DNA of 64,000 nucleotides from Ligula intestinalis (taxonomy: Eukaryota > Platyhelminthes > Cestoda > Diphyllobothriidea > Diphyllobothriidae): assembly GCA_036362985.1 (NCBI GenBank), contig JAYGXS010000006.1, forward strand, positions 11,162,391-11,226,390. Direction: 5' to 3'. The notes under the pieces are model-generated. The model searched no databases. It was not told the DNA's origin and worked only from the letters and a program-made list of their open reading frames with translations. Positions 37,001 to 45,590 of this stretch are shown here, piece after piece (position 1 is the stretch's first letter; every line of letters begins with the position of its first letter). The translations under genes and the position numbers were made by a program.

Positions 37001-40000
37001 AATAAATCTCCCGAATAGCCTTGACAAGGGATGTCTGGACTCGTTCTCATAGGTCACGGGGAGCTGTTTTAAGTCAATATGGGGATGCACTCAGATCCTA
37101 AAAAACGTGGATTGTAGAGTAGAACCATACCGTCTAAAAGTGCAAGCAAAGTTTAACATCTCGACAAAGGCGAAACAAATTTCGACAACTACTAGCACTA
37201 TTCGACTAAATTTAATTGCAGTGTTGCATACGGACGGATGTTAGCGTAAATGTAGGTATCCCTCTCAGATATAGTTACTAAAATACTGGGCCTACCTTGT
37301 GTTCTGTGTGGCAGGCGTCGCCAGCCTCCAGTACGGAGAAAACGTGCACATGACAGAGGCAACGCAGAAAGTCACCACGGCCCAAAGCCCACAGGCTCAC
37401 ATCACCATTGGCATGGCCGAGGGCAAGCATGTCGTTGGAAGCGTTATGAGCCAGACTGGCGGAGCAGTGAGCAGGTGCAGCGGTTTCTCCCTCCTCATTG
37501 GCTGCTTTTGCGGTACACTCAAGGGCTCCACGGCGAATAGGCCAGTTTTTGAATGGGCAGCCTTCGGCGGCGGCCCCTCCGCAGGATTCTAGGCGCTTTT
37601 TAAGACCCTCTGGCAACTAAAAAATAGCCACAATTAATTAGAAGAAATTAGCACAAGGGAAACAGCATATGCACATCTCAAGTGCAAGGACTTACCGCAA
37701 TGTGGGCCGAGGCTGTCACAGGTGAGCAGCTCACGCATCCAAGATACGGCGAGGGGATGACCGGCCAGGAAGGCTGGGTCAGATCTACGGCGACCAATTC
37801 ACGTTCGGTGAGCACCAAAAGGTAGCCAGATTCCGTGGCAGTAGCCGGTTGGGTGACATGAGGTTCCGTAGTTTCTGCAGCTGCTGCAAGCAAAAGAATT
37901 TGTAATTCACCAGCGAACTCCACGACTCACTTTGTACTGTTTAAACGCATATTTATGGGAAAATGTAATGTTGATCTGTGTACGCAGTTAGGACAGCTTG
38001 GCTATCGAACTGCAGCAGATCGAGTGGAAAAAATTCGTTGGAAATCTCAAAAATCTTCTAATGTAACTCACGAATTTATTTAATTTAGGCCATCATCTTA
38101 ATTTGTGGAGTCTAGGATGAACCACAAACTGAATAGAATTGAAATTTAGCACCGTGAGACAACAGAACAGGGGTCTTGTCGTCGGTGGATCTACTGGTAA
38201 GGTTGCTAGTCGGTTTAAATGTGGCATATAAACAATAGTGATGGCACGGGCTGAGCAGATCAACTAACCCTCTTCCGTGGCAATCCCTTCCTTAGCAGAG
38301 GACTGTTGACGTTCAGCTGATTCGGTCTCCGTAGTAGCGGCTGCTGCGGGGCTGACTGATTTCCCACTGTTTGGAGGAAGGATGACGAAGTCACGAACCG
38401 GGGAGCTGAATTGGAAACACACGTGCTCGTCCACACCCCCAATTACACTGACTGTGTGTTTATCGGAATGTTCAGCCCTCGGAAGACCTCCGACAATAAC
38501 GGTGATGACGCCACCACTGTGGAGGAGGAAAAAGGAAAGAGCAGATACGATAGGATTACAACAGAGAAGCCTAAATGTAAGGAGAAACGCATAAACAAAT
38601 GCGCTCCGGAATTAGACAACTTAAGTTAGGCTGCGTGTATGCCCGTTACTGCGTTGAAAAGATGCTTCGAAGGTGGAGGCATAGAACGAGCCACTGAAAA
38701 TATGAAAGCCTTGGGCGGTCTTGCGATAAAGAGAGCGTTCTTGTACTAGAAAGGCAAGCTGCCGGCCTCCAAAGTGTCTGCTGTCTTAAAAGAGGATCAT
38801 TCGAGGTCGTGTCGAGGTTAAAGAGAAGATGAATGTGAATAGTAAGATTTCACAAGCCTGAGAGCTCCGATATTACGCTAGATGACCTTCTTAGACAGTC
38901 ATTACTAAGATGTTGAGGCGGAAGTTACCATGGACAAGATGGTACAAAAAGGCTTTTCAAGGAAGGCCGGATAAGCCAAAACAAAACTGCATGCAGTACT
39001 TCAAAATTGGTTTCCCGAGCACCATTTGGCGTCTTTCAACAAATCTGATGCCATAAAGTCGGACATTCAACATCTTAAGCACAGAGTTTATTTGACTCAC
39101 TTGACAGAAGATCGAGTCATTATCTTCCGGATGGGAGCGCAGGGGAGAGGGCCTGCAAAACAAGGTAAATTTTAGGACGATGAATCAGTATTTGAGTATG
39201 GAGGTTAGTGGGAAACAAGCAGTAAGTAAGACCGTACAATAATACCGTTGCAGATTGGTAGCAAGTCTCACTATAATGAATAGATCACTGATAACATTTT
39301 TCATCGGATACATGTTTGGAGTACAAAACTAAGATATAACTAAAGTTATGGTATTCCACCCAAAGTGCTCTAAGCGGAGTGGAAAATAAAGCAATAAAAA
39401 ACGCACCGTATGGTATAGTAGCATTTTCTTGATTGGTACATATTATGGGATCCTCTTGCGTCCCTTCTGGTACTGGAATGCTCCAGGTCAAATGGGCACC
39501 ATCGTCATAAGCTACAATGACCTGCAGTAACTGGCTAGGCTCCAGGGAGGTAACGTGCCAAGAAGCGCAACACAGAGCCTGGGTGTAGGGTAAAACGTGT
39601 GTGACACGTGGAGACGGAGGCACTGGGGCCGGTGACTCGGTGAGTTGCTTTTGCTATCGAAGAAAAAAGATTAAGAAACATCTTGGTACATCTTCAACGG
39701 TTTAAATTTTAAATCCTTGCATGAAAGACATAGATGATTCGGAGCCCTGCTGAAGAAGAAATAAATTGTAACTGGGGCACAATGATGCATAAAATGTTCG
39801 ACGTACTTCTTCGGACCTCTCCATCAAAGTATTCCTCAGGGTCTTTGATAGGGTGCGGAACTTCTTTGAGGCCTCTGCCCGCATGGCTTGTAGATGGTCT
39901 TTGCGCTTTTCCGCGGTTCCAGTTTTTTCTTCTCTCTCCTTCTCACTCGCGGTCTTTTCCGCTGCCGGTTCGGGTTCTTTTGATGCTGAAGGCTCTTCTG

Positions 40001-41155
40001 TCGACTTCTCAGATGGTTGCTCAGTCCCTGTAGGATGTTCTGGCTGGGCTTCGGTTGGAGCAACCGCTGGTGGCTCAGAAGAAACCGCCTCGGGAGCTGG
40101 TTCAGCCTTTGTGGTGTCGGAAGGAAGAACGGCTTCCGCTTTCTCTATTGGGGCAGGTGTCCCAACAGAAACGGGAATTGGTTGAGGTTCAGCAATAACG
40201 GCTGTGCCTCCAGCATAACCAATAACTAGGTGATCTCCGGCAGAATCTACTTCGATCGAGACGATCGTCGACGGCAAGTTTAATTGCTGGCGTTGTGCAT
40301 CGGGTATTCTGAAGATGAAGAAAAATATCAAAAAGTGGAGGGTTTGCCACATATATGGGAGCCATTAAATGCGGCAAGTATATTGCAATAGGCAACACAA
40401 ATATGACCGTAACGCACTTGTTTAGGATGACGTTAGCAGAAAGTGAGGTTAGTTCATCTTCTCCGACTGTCATGAATCCGTTGCGGACTGCAACTTGACG
40501 CAGGGTGCCAGAAGTAGACCCTACATATATTGCTCCTTTTCCCACAGCCAGGGCAGTGAGAACCTCTTCCTTGCTAAATTAGATAATGAGGATTCGACAG
40601 AAAAAGGGTTAGTGAAAACGAATAGGAAAATTCGAAGGCAAACTTAGAAACAGTTTGCAGGAAAGTAAGTAAAAAAATCTGCAGTAACTCACGAGAAAGG
40701 AAGCTCAACAGCGCATTTTTGTTTCCAATGGCCAGTCTCTGCCTCTAACTCTAAAACAACAAGTTTCGATCCGGTAGACACAACAAGTCGTCCCTCATTC
40801 CGCAAGAACTGGATAAATCCGATTTCAGAGGCCGCATAGTCGACAGGAAAAGATAAACCTGGGGCTCCGTAACTAAAAAAATAAGATCAAACACATATAC
40901 TTACACGGCTACACGTCCATGCGCGTAGGCCACAGCCAAAAGACAAAGGTCCTGATCATATGCCAAGCACACAGGATCGTCAATGATTCCATAAGTCGAC
41001 GCCTAACGAGAGTGAGTAAAAATACCACTTACGTTGTAGCAATGAGGCTGCTCCGTGTGCTTGCCAGTGGTAAGGTCTTGCAATTTTTGAACCCATGGAA
41101 GATTTTGGATTTTCTGAGGAAGCTTTTTTAACGGTTCAAAAAACTTTTGCGCCAT
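24840..41155 (-). CDS. lgl: Lethal(2) giant larvae (Lgl) homologue, 18-exon gene
   Basis: The gene spans 18 exons (listed separately) whose GT-AG borders and phases all agree; they sum to 4494 nt, giving 1497 residues plus a TAG stop. Recognised Lgl landmarks, in order: YGAPG near the N-terminus, SIEVDSAGDHLVIGYAGG, PYGPLPCAPIRKI followed by GGLPRAEHSDKHTVSVI, LLVLTERELVAVDL, MLALGHANGDVSLW, a DPRLAVHTL segment, PPSAITALAWEPKWRALAVG, the basic motif TLRQSFRKLRK, and C-terminal GDITMDSIKEYLN, close to the insect l(2)gl ending. Lgl proteins are cortical double-propeller scaffolds that set basolateral polarity by opposing aPKC/Par6 and binding syntaxin-type SNARE machinery. This copy is longer than the usual 1000-1200 residues because of Ala/Pro/Glu/Lys-rich insertions in exons 5, 14 and 15. 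Tomosyn is a related alternative, but I see no C-terminal SNARE motif and the ending is Lgl-like. Start: the ATG at 41155-41153 opens exon 1; no earlier exon was found. High confidence in family, moderate in every junction. Confidence 0.9.
25159..25460 (-). CDS. lgl: Lgl exon 17 (residues 1332-1432)
   Basis: In the phase set by exon 16 this exon reads AYCCSQSDCCTDKILTPCVC then NHANLVLWPLSTGQVV and later LPEWARPVVKLVTETV. Homology is weak, but this is the only frame open to the donor GTTAGC, and it lands in phase 0 for exon 18. The Cys-rich start is unusual for Lgl. The LPEWARP segment resembles the DINWPR region after the last blade. Confidence 0.75.
25638..27134 (-). pseudogene. Jockey/CR1-type LINE, 5'-truncated reverse transcriptase and C-terminal region
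   Basis: From 27134 downward one open frame of about 169 residues has reverse transcriptase motifs: QHGFRSGRGTTTTLFELSDA, catalytic Asp block VAISIDLSRAFYCVRHDDLL, TCSVPQGSVLSLTLFNIYMR and ISYADDVTIF. After a stop the element continues GMSISAAKSSVTVFTLDPKE, KVLEALAGTSCG, DHLHAEVPVLPVAAHNKLLG and TRCTLAQLRSGHCMLLRRY, then LWLKPAEVVAFLRL, stopping at 25638. The YADD centre is intact but several in-frame stops make it inactive. It sits in the Lgl intron between exons 16 and 17, in the same orientation as the gene. The 5' half is missing. Confidence 0.88.
27360..27735 (+). pseudogene. RTE-type LINE C-terminal tail fragment
   Basis: Broken frames read THCDNIESISQATQERQLTW then FAHVF (the RQLxWxGHV block), followed by an FKIWLHMEIV (KxWLxxVxxDME-like) segment and GTIRDFAKAG. 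These are typical of the region after the RTE reverse transcriptase domain. It is inserted in the Lgl intron opposite to the gene and almost abuts the minus-strand LINE. Confidence 0.68.
28613..28835 (-). CDS. lgl: Lgl exon 16 (residues 1258-1332)
   Basis: The exon encodes ARGRVAAFGLQQF and EWHIVLALHNGCINALSLPN then LRRDLK, matching VARVGYGxF ... LAVLSNQGDVAVFSLPSLRRQ of Lgl. The acceptor is CCCTCTTAG and the donor GTACGC, phase 1. The following 3.1-kb intron hosts a LINE and an RTE tail. Confidence 0.87.
29466..29922 (-). CDS. lgl: Lgl exon 15 (residues 1105-1257)
   Basis: The central conserved block is HELLICTEEQVKIFALPSLR then PKHKYRFWAK, matching LVISEEQFKVFTLPKVSAKTKxKL of Lgl. It is flanked on both sides by Ala/Glu/Pro-rich low-complexity sequence, which also creates a long antisense open frame that I treat as a shadow. 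The acceptor is GTCAACAG and the donor GTGAGC, phase 0. Confidence 0.88.
30205..30800 (+). pseudogene. RTE-type LINE C-terminal fragment
   Basis: Frames read FRLLARQLGSRSDISLRNKL then LIYRTSTRPV, followed by LDVLQRWCLRRLLTISWQDR and LSNVELYYKC. This is the conserved post-RT block (ISLxxKxxxYxxxVRPV ... LDxFxxRCLRxILxIxWxDxxxNxEV). It has in-frame stops and lies in the Lgl intron between exons 14 and 15, antisense. Confidence 0.78.
31547..32042 (-). CDS. lgl: Lgl exon 14 (residues 940-1105)
   Basis: The first half is an Ala/Glu/Gln-rich insertion with a run of five Gln. The second half is conserved: SVRCLAFLDTFIVSPV, TLWVGTYGGAALAHRLTWP, then VKELQLKHAAPVLGVWVLDA, matching VRCLYFADTF ... TMWAGTNSGSVFAY ... 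KEVQLMHRAPVVAI of Lgl. The acceptor is GTTTTGTAG and the donor GTAAGGC, phase 2. Confidence 0.89.
33759..33929 (-). CDS. lgl: Lgl exon 13 (residues 883-940): phospho-regulated basic linker
   Basis: The exon carries IVASGRHLKDTLRQSFRKLR then KPRASAPAK. This corresponds to the Lgl linker motif SLKKSLRQSFRRxRKSR, whose serines are phosphorylated by atypical PKC to release Lgl from the membrane. Ser903 (RQSF) and Ser913 (RAS) are retained; the first serine of the vertebrate triad is Thr899 here. An acidic Ala/Glu-rich tail follows. The donor is GTGAGT, phase 1. Confidence 0.9.
34493..34721 (-). CDS. lgl: Lgl exon 12 (residues 807-883)
   Basis: The exon encodes LEPPSAITALAWEPKWRALA then VGSAYGFALIDLQTHSVAYS, the very conserved Lgl/tomosyn blade that starts the second propeller. 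It enters after TCCAATTAG and leaves at donor GTAGGC, phase 1. A tRNA-derived SINE lies in the upstream intron, within about 60 nt of the acceptor. Confidence 0.9.
34780..35045 (+). repeat. tRNA-derived SINE, B-box side onward
   Basis: GGTGGCGAGTTCGAGGCTCG (B-box-like) is followed by the SINE body (CAGCTAATAAGCCAGAAAGG, TTTGCTGGCAATACTATCTG, TAGCTGTTACGGCTATCAGG). The A-box half is missing. It lies antisense in the Lgl intron just upstream of exon 12. Confidence 0.68.
35624..35926 (-). CDS. lgl: Lgl exon 11 (residues 706-806)
   Basis: The exon begins TEYAAWPPFRHVGDC, continues DYASAPDPRLAVHTL and LILLAGGGAGQVVQWTTASP, and ends FVWEGQPALK. This is the conserved Lgl segment WPPLRKVGxFDPYSDDPRLxVQK ... 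AGTAGQV. Of two nearby acceptors, ATAACCCAG at 35927 keeps phase 0 and the WPP motif; the CAG 11 nt further in does not. The donor is GTCAGT. Confidence 0.87.
37296..37616 (-). CDS. lgl: Lgl exon 10 (residues 599-705)
   Basis: The exon encodes LPEGLKKRLESCG, an inserted NWPIRRGALECTAKAANEEG segment matching the WPIxGG position of Lgl, and the strong WD40 blade MLALGHANGDVSLWALGRG followed by FLRCLCHVHVFSVLEAGD. The acceptor is ATTTTTTAG and the donor GTAGGCC, phase 0. Confidence 0.88.
37696..37883 (-). CDS. lgl: Lgl exon 9 (residues 536-598)
   Basis: The exon encodes YLLVLTERELVAVDLTQPSW then PVIPSPYLGCVSCSPVTASA, corresponding to the Lgl block VLAEEELVVIDLxxxxWPxxxxPYL. The acceptor is TTGCTTGCAG and the donor GTAAGTCC, phase 0. 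Confidence 0.87.
38269..38516 (-). CDS. lgl: Lgl exon 8 (residues 453-536)
   Basis: The exon encodes VITVIVGGLPRAEHSDKHTV then SVIGGVDEHVCFQFSSPVRD, matching the Lgl block FQGGMPRxxxGDRHxIxVI. It then runs into an Ala/Thr/Glu/Ser-rich loop. The acceptor is CCTCCTCCACAG and the donor GTTAGT, phase 1. Confidence 0.86.
39101..39152 (-). CDS. lgl: Lgl micro-exon 7 (residues 436-453)
   Basis: This 52-nt exon was found by phase and homology. It supplies PLPCAPIRKIMTRSSV, which with the end of exon 6 gives the Lgl signature PYGPxPCxxIxKI. The acceptor is TTTTGCAG and the donor GTGAGTC, phase 2. Confidence 0.82.
39407..39653 (-). CDS. lgl: Lgl exon 6 (residues 354-436)
   Basis: The exon encodes a short Pro-rich linker and then VIVAYDDGAHLTWSIPV, a WD40 blade equivalent to the SDGSY blade of other Lgl proteins, ending in ATIPYG. 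The acceptor is TTCGATAG and the donor GTGCGT, phase 1. Confidence 0.83.
39807..40308 (-). CDS. lgl: Lgl exon 5 (residues 186-353) with low-complexity insertion
   Basis: The first 40 residues are the conserved blade IPDAQRQQLNLPSTIVSIEV then LVIGYAGGTAVI. From about residue 227 to 325 follows a Pro/Ala/Glu/Ser/Thr/Lys-rich stretch with no counterpart in fly or human Lgl, so it is probably a disordered loop between blades. The exon ends in a basic region, MRAEASKKFRTLSKTLRNTL then MERSEE, that loosely echoes the exon 13 phospho-motif. The donor is GTACGT, phase 0. Confidence 0.83.
40418..40573 (-). CDS. lgl: Lgl exon 4 (residues 134-186)
   Basis: The exon encodes the blade KGAIYVGSTSGTLRQVAVRN and then VGEDELTSLSANVILNK. 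It is bounded by acceptor AATTTAG and the less common donor GTGCGT (phase 2). The Lys codon AA/A spans the junction with exon 5 and restores the Lgl reading frame. Confidence 0.82.
40693..40872 (-). CDS. lgl: Lgl exon 3 (residues 74-134)
   Basis: The exon opens with the Lgl hallmark YGAPG and continues through FIQFLRNEGRLVVSTGSKLV into LELEAETGHWK, a second WD40 blade. The acceptor is TTTTTTTAG, the donor GTGAGTTA, phase 2. Confidence 0.87.
40905..41002 (-). CDS. lgl: Lgl exon 2 (residues 42-74)
   Basis: The exon encodes STYGIIDDPVCLAYDQD followed by LCLLAVAYAHGRVAV, the first WD40 strand pair of the N-terminal propeller. It enters after TCGTTAG and leaves at donor GTAAGTAT in phase 2; the split Val codon is completed by the first base of exon 3. 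The next intron is 32 nt. Confidence 0.85.
41033..41155 (-). CDS. lgl: Lgl exon 1 (residues 1-41)
   Basis: This is the first coding exon, beginning MAQKFFEPLKKLPQKI and ending in codon AAC just before donor GTAAGTGG (phase 0). The N-terminus is a short Lys/Leu/Pro-rich leader and lacks the KFRFRRQG-type start usual in vertebrate Lgl, so either it has diverged or another 5' exon exists upstream. The following intron is only 30 nt, which is very short even for flatworms. Confidence 0.82.
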
Positions 41156-41913
41156 AATTATTGTTTAGTCAGTAAGTTCGGTCACTAAAAATAAGGAATT
41201 ATATAAATGCAATCGCAAAGTCCGGAGTATACATTTCACTAGCAAAAATAAATAGCTCACCAGAAAGCTGTCGGTTTGAATGAACCTCAGCAGACAAATT
41301 GGACGCCGGCTCGTGTATGATCATTATAGCTGATTCATTTTAACAAGCTCTTAGGTTCAATGCGTCGTAAGCTCAGCTGATTTATGAAGGAGAAGGTAAA
41401 CAGTAATATAAACACTTGGGTATTTTTGTGCATTGAAAAGTTCTCAAAGACCTTTTTTTCCAAAAGAATGCACACAACATATATATCAAGCTGGGAGTTC
41501 GGTTGTCATGCTGGAATACAGACAGGTGACATTTAAGGCGTGACTTGTATGAAAGGGAAGGATCGTAATGCCTTTATGTAGCGGTGCTACGGTGCTAGTA
41601 ATTAAATCATAGTAAAGATGGTTTTACACGTTTTTAACCCTTCCATTTTTCTTCTTTTCCAACTTCAATTTTCTAGCGCTGAAGGTATTGCTATAGCTTT
41701 CTTTTGGCACGAAAAGATAACACTGATGCACATGTGATAACGAAGAATTATATTAGACTGGCCAGTTTTGCTTATTTAAGTTAGTATCCAGACACCAGTG
41801 TCCACAACTGGGGTGAGAATACAAACTACTCAAACGACATGTTATGTGCTAAGTATTACTTGATTTAGTGCCCATTCTATAGCCTACTATCTCGGCCTCT
41901 ACAGAAAATTAAA
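41156..41913. promoter_or_regulatory. Lgl 5' flank
   Basis: AT-rich, 758 bp, between the Lgl start codon and a plus-strand LINE tail. It must hold the Lgl 5' UTR and promoter if exon 1 is the first exon. I see no distinct TATA/initiator pair or recognisable factor site. Confidence 0.3.
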
Positions 41914-42348
41914 ATGTCCCTTAAATTTTATTTTTCTGATTATGCAATGCTGAATAAATTTCAATGCAGGGTGACCAAATTATTCAGTGGCTTGGAAGGC
42001 TTACCATACGAGGGTCGACTAGAAATGCTCCAATATTTTCCTCTCTCTTATAGGCAATACAGAGGAGAAATTATCACCGTCTTAAAATTTGTCAGAGGCG
42101 TAGACCATGCTCTACAGATGATTGATTTTTTTAGTGTGAAACATGACTCATCTCTGAAGTCAGCCATACAAACTGAAGAAACACCATGCCAAACTAGAAA
42201 TGCGGGCCAACTTTTTCCCCATCAGGTCTTTGAAGACTGGGACAACCTATCTTATTCAATTGTTCTTGATGAAAGTGTTGAAGCATTCAAAAGAAGATTT
42301 TATAAAACTTTATTGATGCTTTTACCTTTGGAAGACGCCAACAATTGA
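41914..42348 (+). pseudogene. Non-LTR retrotransposon tail, intact 144-codon frame
   Basis: The frame contains RVTKLFSGLEGLPYEGRLEM, LQYFPLSYRQYRGEIITVLK and FVRG, then QVFEDWDNLSYSIVLDESVE and AFKRRFY. This is the post-RT tail of CR1/Jockey-type LINEs (RRATKLVxGLxxLPYEERLRxL ... RRxRGDLIxxYKIxxG ... FSNRVVxxWNSLPxxVVxAxSVxxFKxRLD). It has no RT catalytic motifs, so it is a 5'-truncated insertion. The frame has no internal stop, unlike the related tail at 53440. Confidence 0.82.
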
Positions 42349-43919
42349 TATAATATACATATGTGGCTCTGAACCATGCATGATTTGCCACAAACGATCT
42401 GCAAATAGGGTTTTCAAAGGCTCTGACTATCTCTCTTATGCAAGCTAAAATTAACTTTTATTAATGCTAATAGTCGTCAGAGGTGACACTGATTAATGTC
42501 TACGCTTGTGTTCATATCTCTTCGACCTCAAAATGAGTGTGAATCTGGGTTTTTGCTTTTCCGAGTCAATACACGTTTGAGAGCCGGAGCTGCTAGAAGA
42601 AATATGCCTTTGTTATGAGTGCTCATTCTGGTTATCATATTTACGAAGAGCAGTAAATAACATACCATAATACGGCATGTGAGTGCTTGTAGGAAGTTGG
42701 CACCCAGTATGCAGTCCCAATCTTTTTGAGATAACTAATAAATGTATGTGTTAAGAAACGTTATTTAATAATACCTGAAGTTTTAGTATGCCTTTATGGC
42801 GCAACATAGTGCCGTTTGTCGTCTATAGGCCAAATGCAGACGTACAACGGTCTCTAGTTCTCGATGGATGACGCATAATGAAAGGGCCCCTTGGGCCTTA
42901 GCTAAGCAATTAATCATGATAACTGCAGGGAACCGTCTATCCTCATGAGTTGGGCGACCGGAGGTGACAGTGAGACATTTAGACGGCGTAATAATCCTTC
43001 GATCAAGCACGTCATCTATCATCGCCATTGGTTGTGTTCGGTAGCTTGTGATACAACCAGTCCAATAATAAATGGCGTGTTAGTATTTCTCTGACTACTA
43101 TTTATACCACAACTTAATGCGATGCAAATGACAATGACAGTCCTTAAACTATTACTGACGCTTAGAACCATTAGGCGGCGCCCCAGCAAAAACCCGACAG
43201 GTAGGGAAAGGTGCCATGTGTTCATGCAAACTAAAGGTGTCTGAGCCGAAGCAAACACTTCCTACCCTACAGCGGGAATCGTTAGGGTAAAATGACACCC
43301 TGGCTGTTAAGATGAGACCCTCAACGCTTTGAATGCCCTCCTGCACATAAATGCGTGGGTCACTCTGCGAACCTAAGGTGAGACAGAGAGGCACCGAGTT
43401 GAGATGGGTGTGGTTGCTGCTGTGGGAAGTTAACTATCACTTAAATCCTAACAAAAGTTCAAGCCACTGCACCAACCTGCTTGGAGCATAAGTTGGGCAA
43501 AATCAAGATTGATGGCCGAGCTGTCACGTGCAAAACCGGGAGTTATTGGTTGTTCACAAACCAATCTGGGCGCTCGACCGGCGCAAAGCTTTATCATGAG
43601 AGTTTCACCGATTACATCACCCGTGAGCTCCTATCTGTATCTATTGGTGTGCGTCATCCATACAGCCACAAAAACCACCCAAGTATAACCAGCGTGTTCA
43701 CCCGATCAGTTCCGCTCAGGACAAGGAAGCTTGTAATTGCATATTCCCATGATTTGTGATTATTGCAAATAGCAGGTGCATGCATTACCAATCATATGTT
43801 GATACACCATAGGAAAAACCATGCTGCCATGCTTAGATAATTCTGGAACACGTGCCCTTATTTAAAAAGGAGATGTTCTGTAAATTCCAAACTGTAGTTG
43901 CATGCGGTAGTAATTCTAT
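42349..43919. other. No gene seen; several dispersed-repeat scraps
   Basis: GTTTGTCGTCTATAGGCCAA near 42816 is roughly the inverse of TTTGGTCTATAGACGGCAAA near 45020. GTCGTCAGAGGTGACACTGA near 42473 resembles TCGTTCAGAGGTGACGTTGA near 51277. The 92-codon frame at 43481 is not recognised. Confidence 0.35.
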
Positions 43920-44107
43920 ACAGTAGAAGAAGTTGCGATCACTGGAACAAGAGTTTTATTTGCCTGACGTTTCGGAGTCCCTCGGGAATCCTTTATCGTA
44001 GATGATGATGACAGAGTCATGATCATGCACACATGGAAATCCGAGGGAATCCGAAACGTTAGGCAAATAAAACTCTTGTTCCAGTGATCGCATCTTCTTC
44101 TTCTGAA
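43920..44107. repeat. Long palindrome with Penelope-type terminal motif
   Basis: The left arm 43920-43986 (GCGATCACTGGAACAAGAGT, TTTATTTGCCTGACGTTTCG) is inverted at 44041-44107 with few mismatches, around a 54-nt loop. The same CGTTTCGG / CAGTGATCG motif marks the Penelope remnants at 11650-11705 and 61380-61458. Confidence 0.8.
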
Positions 44108-44109
44108 CT

Positions 44110-45590
44110 GCTTCCTGGAACTTGCATATTCTCTTCTATTAGTTATTCTATAGATAACATGAAAACGGTAAATGGTAGATTAAAGCACGGCAGAATTTTG
44201 ACTTATCATGCAGAAAGATGGTACTCTGGGTGCCGTGTATGGTCTATCGAAATCTAAACCCAGTGAATACAAAAGATGATTCTCCTTTGGCTATGAAAGA
44301 CGAAACCCTTAATGCCATGTGGGGTAATCGAACTTTCTCGAGACTAAATTTAGTCGCTGGATATTGACAGGCATAAATCAGACCACCTCCACTCTCATCC
44401 TTATCTGGATCCGACTTCGTACGTGTTTATTGACTTTCCCGCTAGATCTAAAACGGTAACAGTTTCCTCTGGACTATGCGAAATAAAATTGCTATTATTA
44501 CCACCGTCACTAATAATGCACCATGCCTGCTGCACAATATTGGACTGTTCTATTGTTTTACTGCAGCTGCTTGCTACTATATTGTCATATTGTCGACCGT
44601 TAGTACCGTACTTGAAGTGTGCTCTCATTTTACTATCTCTATTGTTCCGTTCTCAAGGTTACTTGCACTCTCCAACTATCAATTTAACTAGTAACAAATC
44701 TGCCACTACTAGTAAAATCAGTATTTAGACTCAGTAGCATTAAAAAAACAGTTAAAGTACCAGTAATTGGAGCAGGGAATAAATCACTCTACTGCTCAAA
44801 TTGGTTTCAGTAATTCCGGGAATGCAGCCCTCACCGCCATTCCTGCTACTTAGCCCTCTCTGGACCATACGAATTATGACCCATGTCCCTCAAGTCTGGC
44901 AAATACGCCTTGTACCTTCCAAAGTTTCATTAACCTATTCTCGCAAAGTTCATCACGACGGATCTGAGCAGACATCCTGTTAATTCCAAGCTTGAGCTAG
45001 ATACTATTTTAGGCCTATATTTGGTCTATAGACGGCAAACGACACTACGTTACGACATAAGAGCATGGTCGAATTCGTGCTTTTATTTAATACCGCTTTA
45101 TTTAACCCAGAATCTAGCCATTTGGCCTCATACAGATTGGGAGAGCATACGTGGTGCCGACTCCGTAAAAGCAAACGCAGGCCATATTAATGTAATACTA
45201 TTGACTGGGCTCAGTAAGAATGATCACTAGAATTAGCATTTTAGCATAGGCGGGTACCTCTAGCAGCGATTGGCGTTAACTATGTCTGCTACTACTTTCA
45301 AGCTAACCTCTGCAGCCAATTACAATCACTACACAAACCTGGTAATGCATATGTTGGACTTCAAAGGGCAAGTAGGATTAGTGAGGCCAAGTATTTTTTA
45401 AACTAGAAAACTACTTCCCACTTTTCAGTAGGCAAACTATTTTTCGTTCAGCACGTCTCGACTTAGATGTAGGAGTTTGATCGCGCGCCAATTTCAGTTA
45501 CCCCAGCTCTCACTTTTCACCTCTTTTCCACAATCATTACCTCAGTTGCCCTGCCCCGGTTTGGCGGACACCCACGCCCCGCTTTCAGTC
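44110..45590. other. No gene seen
   Basis: Low-complexity TACTAGTA-type text (44500-44720) and a dispersed-repeat scrap near 45010-45060. No supported coding exon. Confidence 0.35.

Noticed and set aside
39853..40185. 110-codon plus-strand frame
   Set aside because: Antisense shadow of the low-complexity part of Lgl exon 5.
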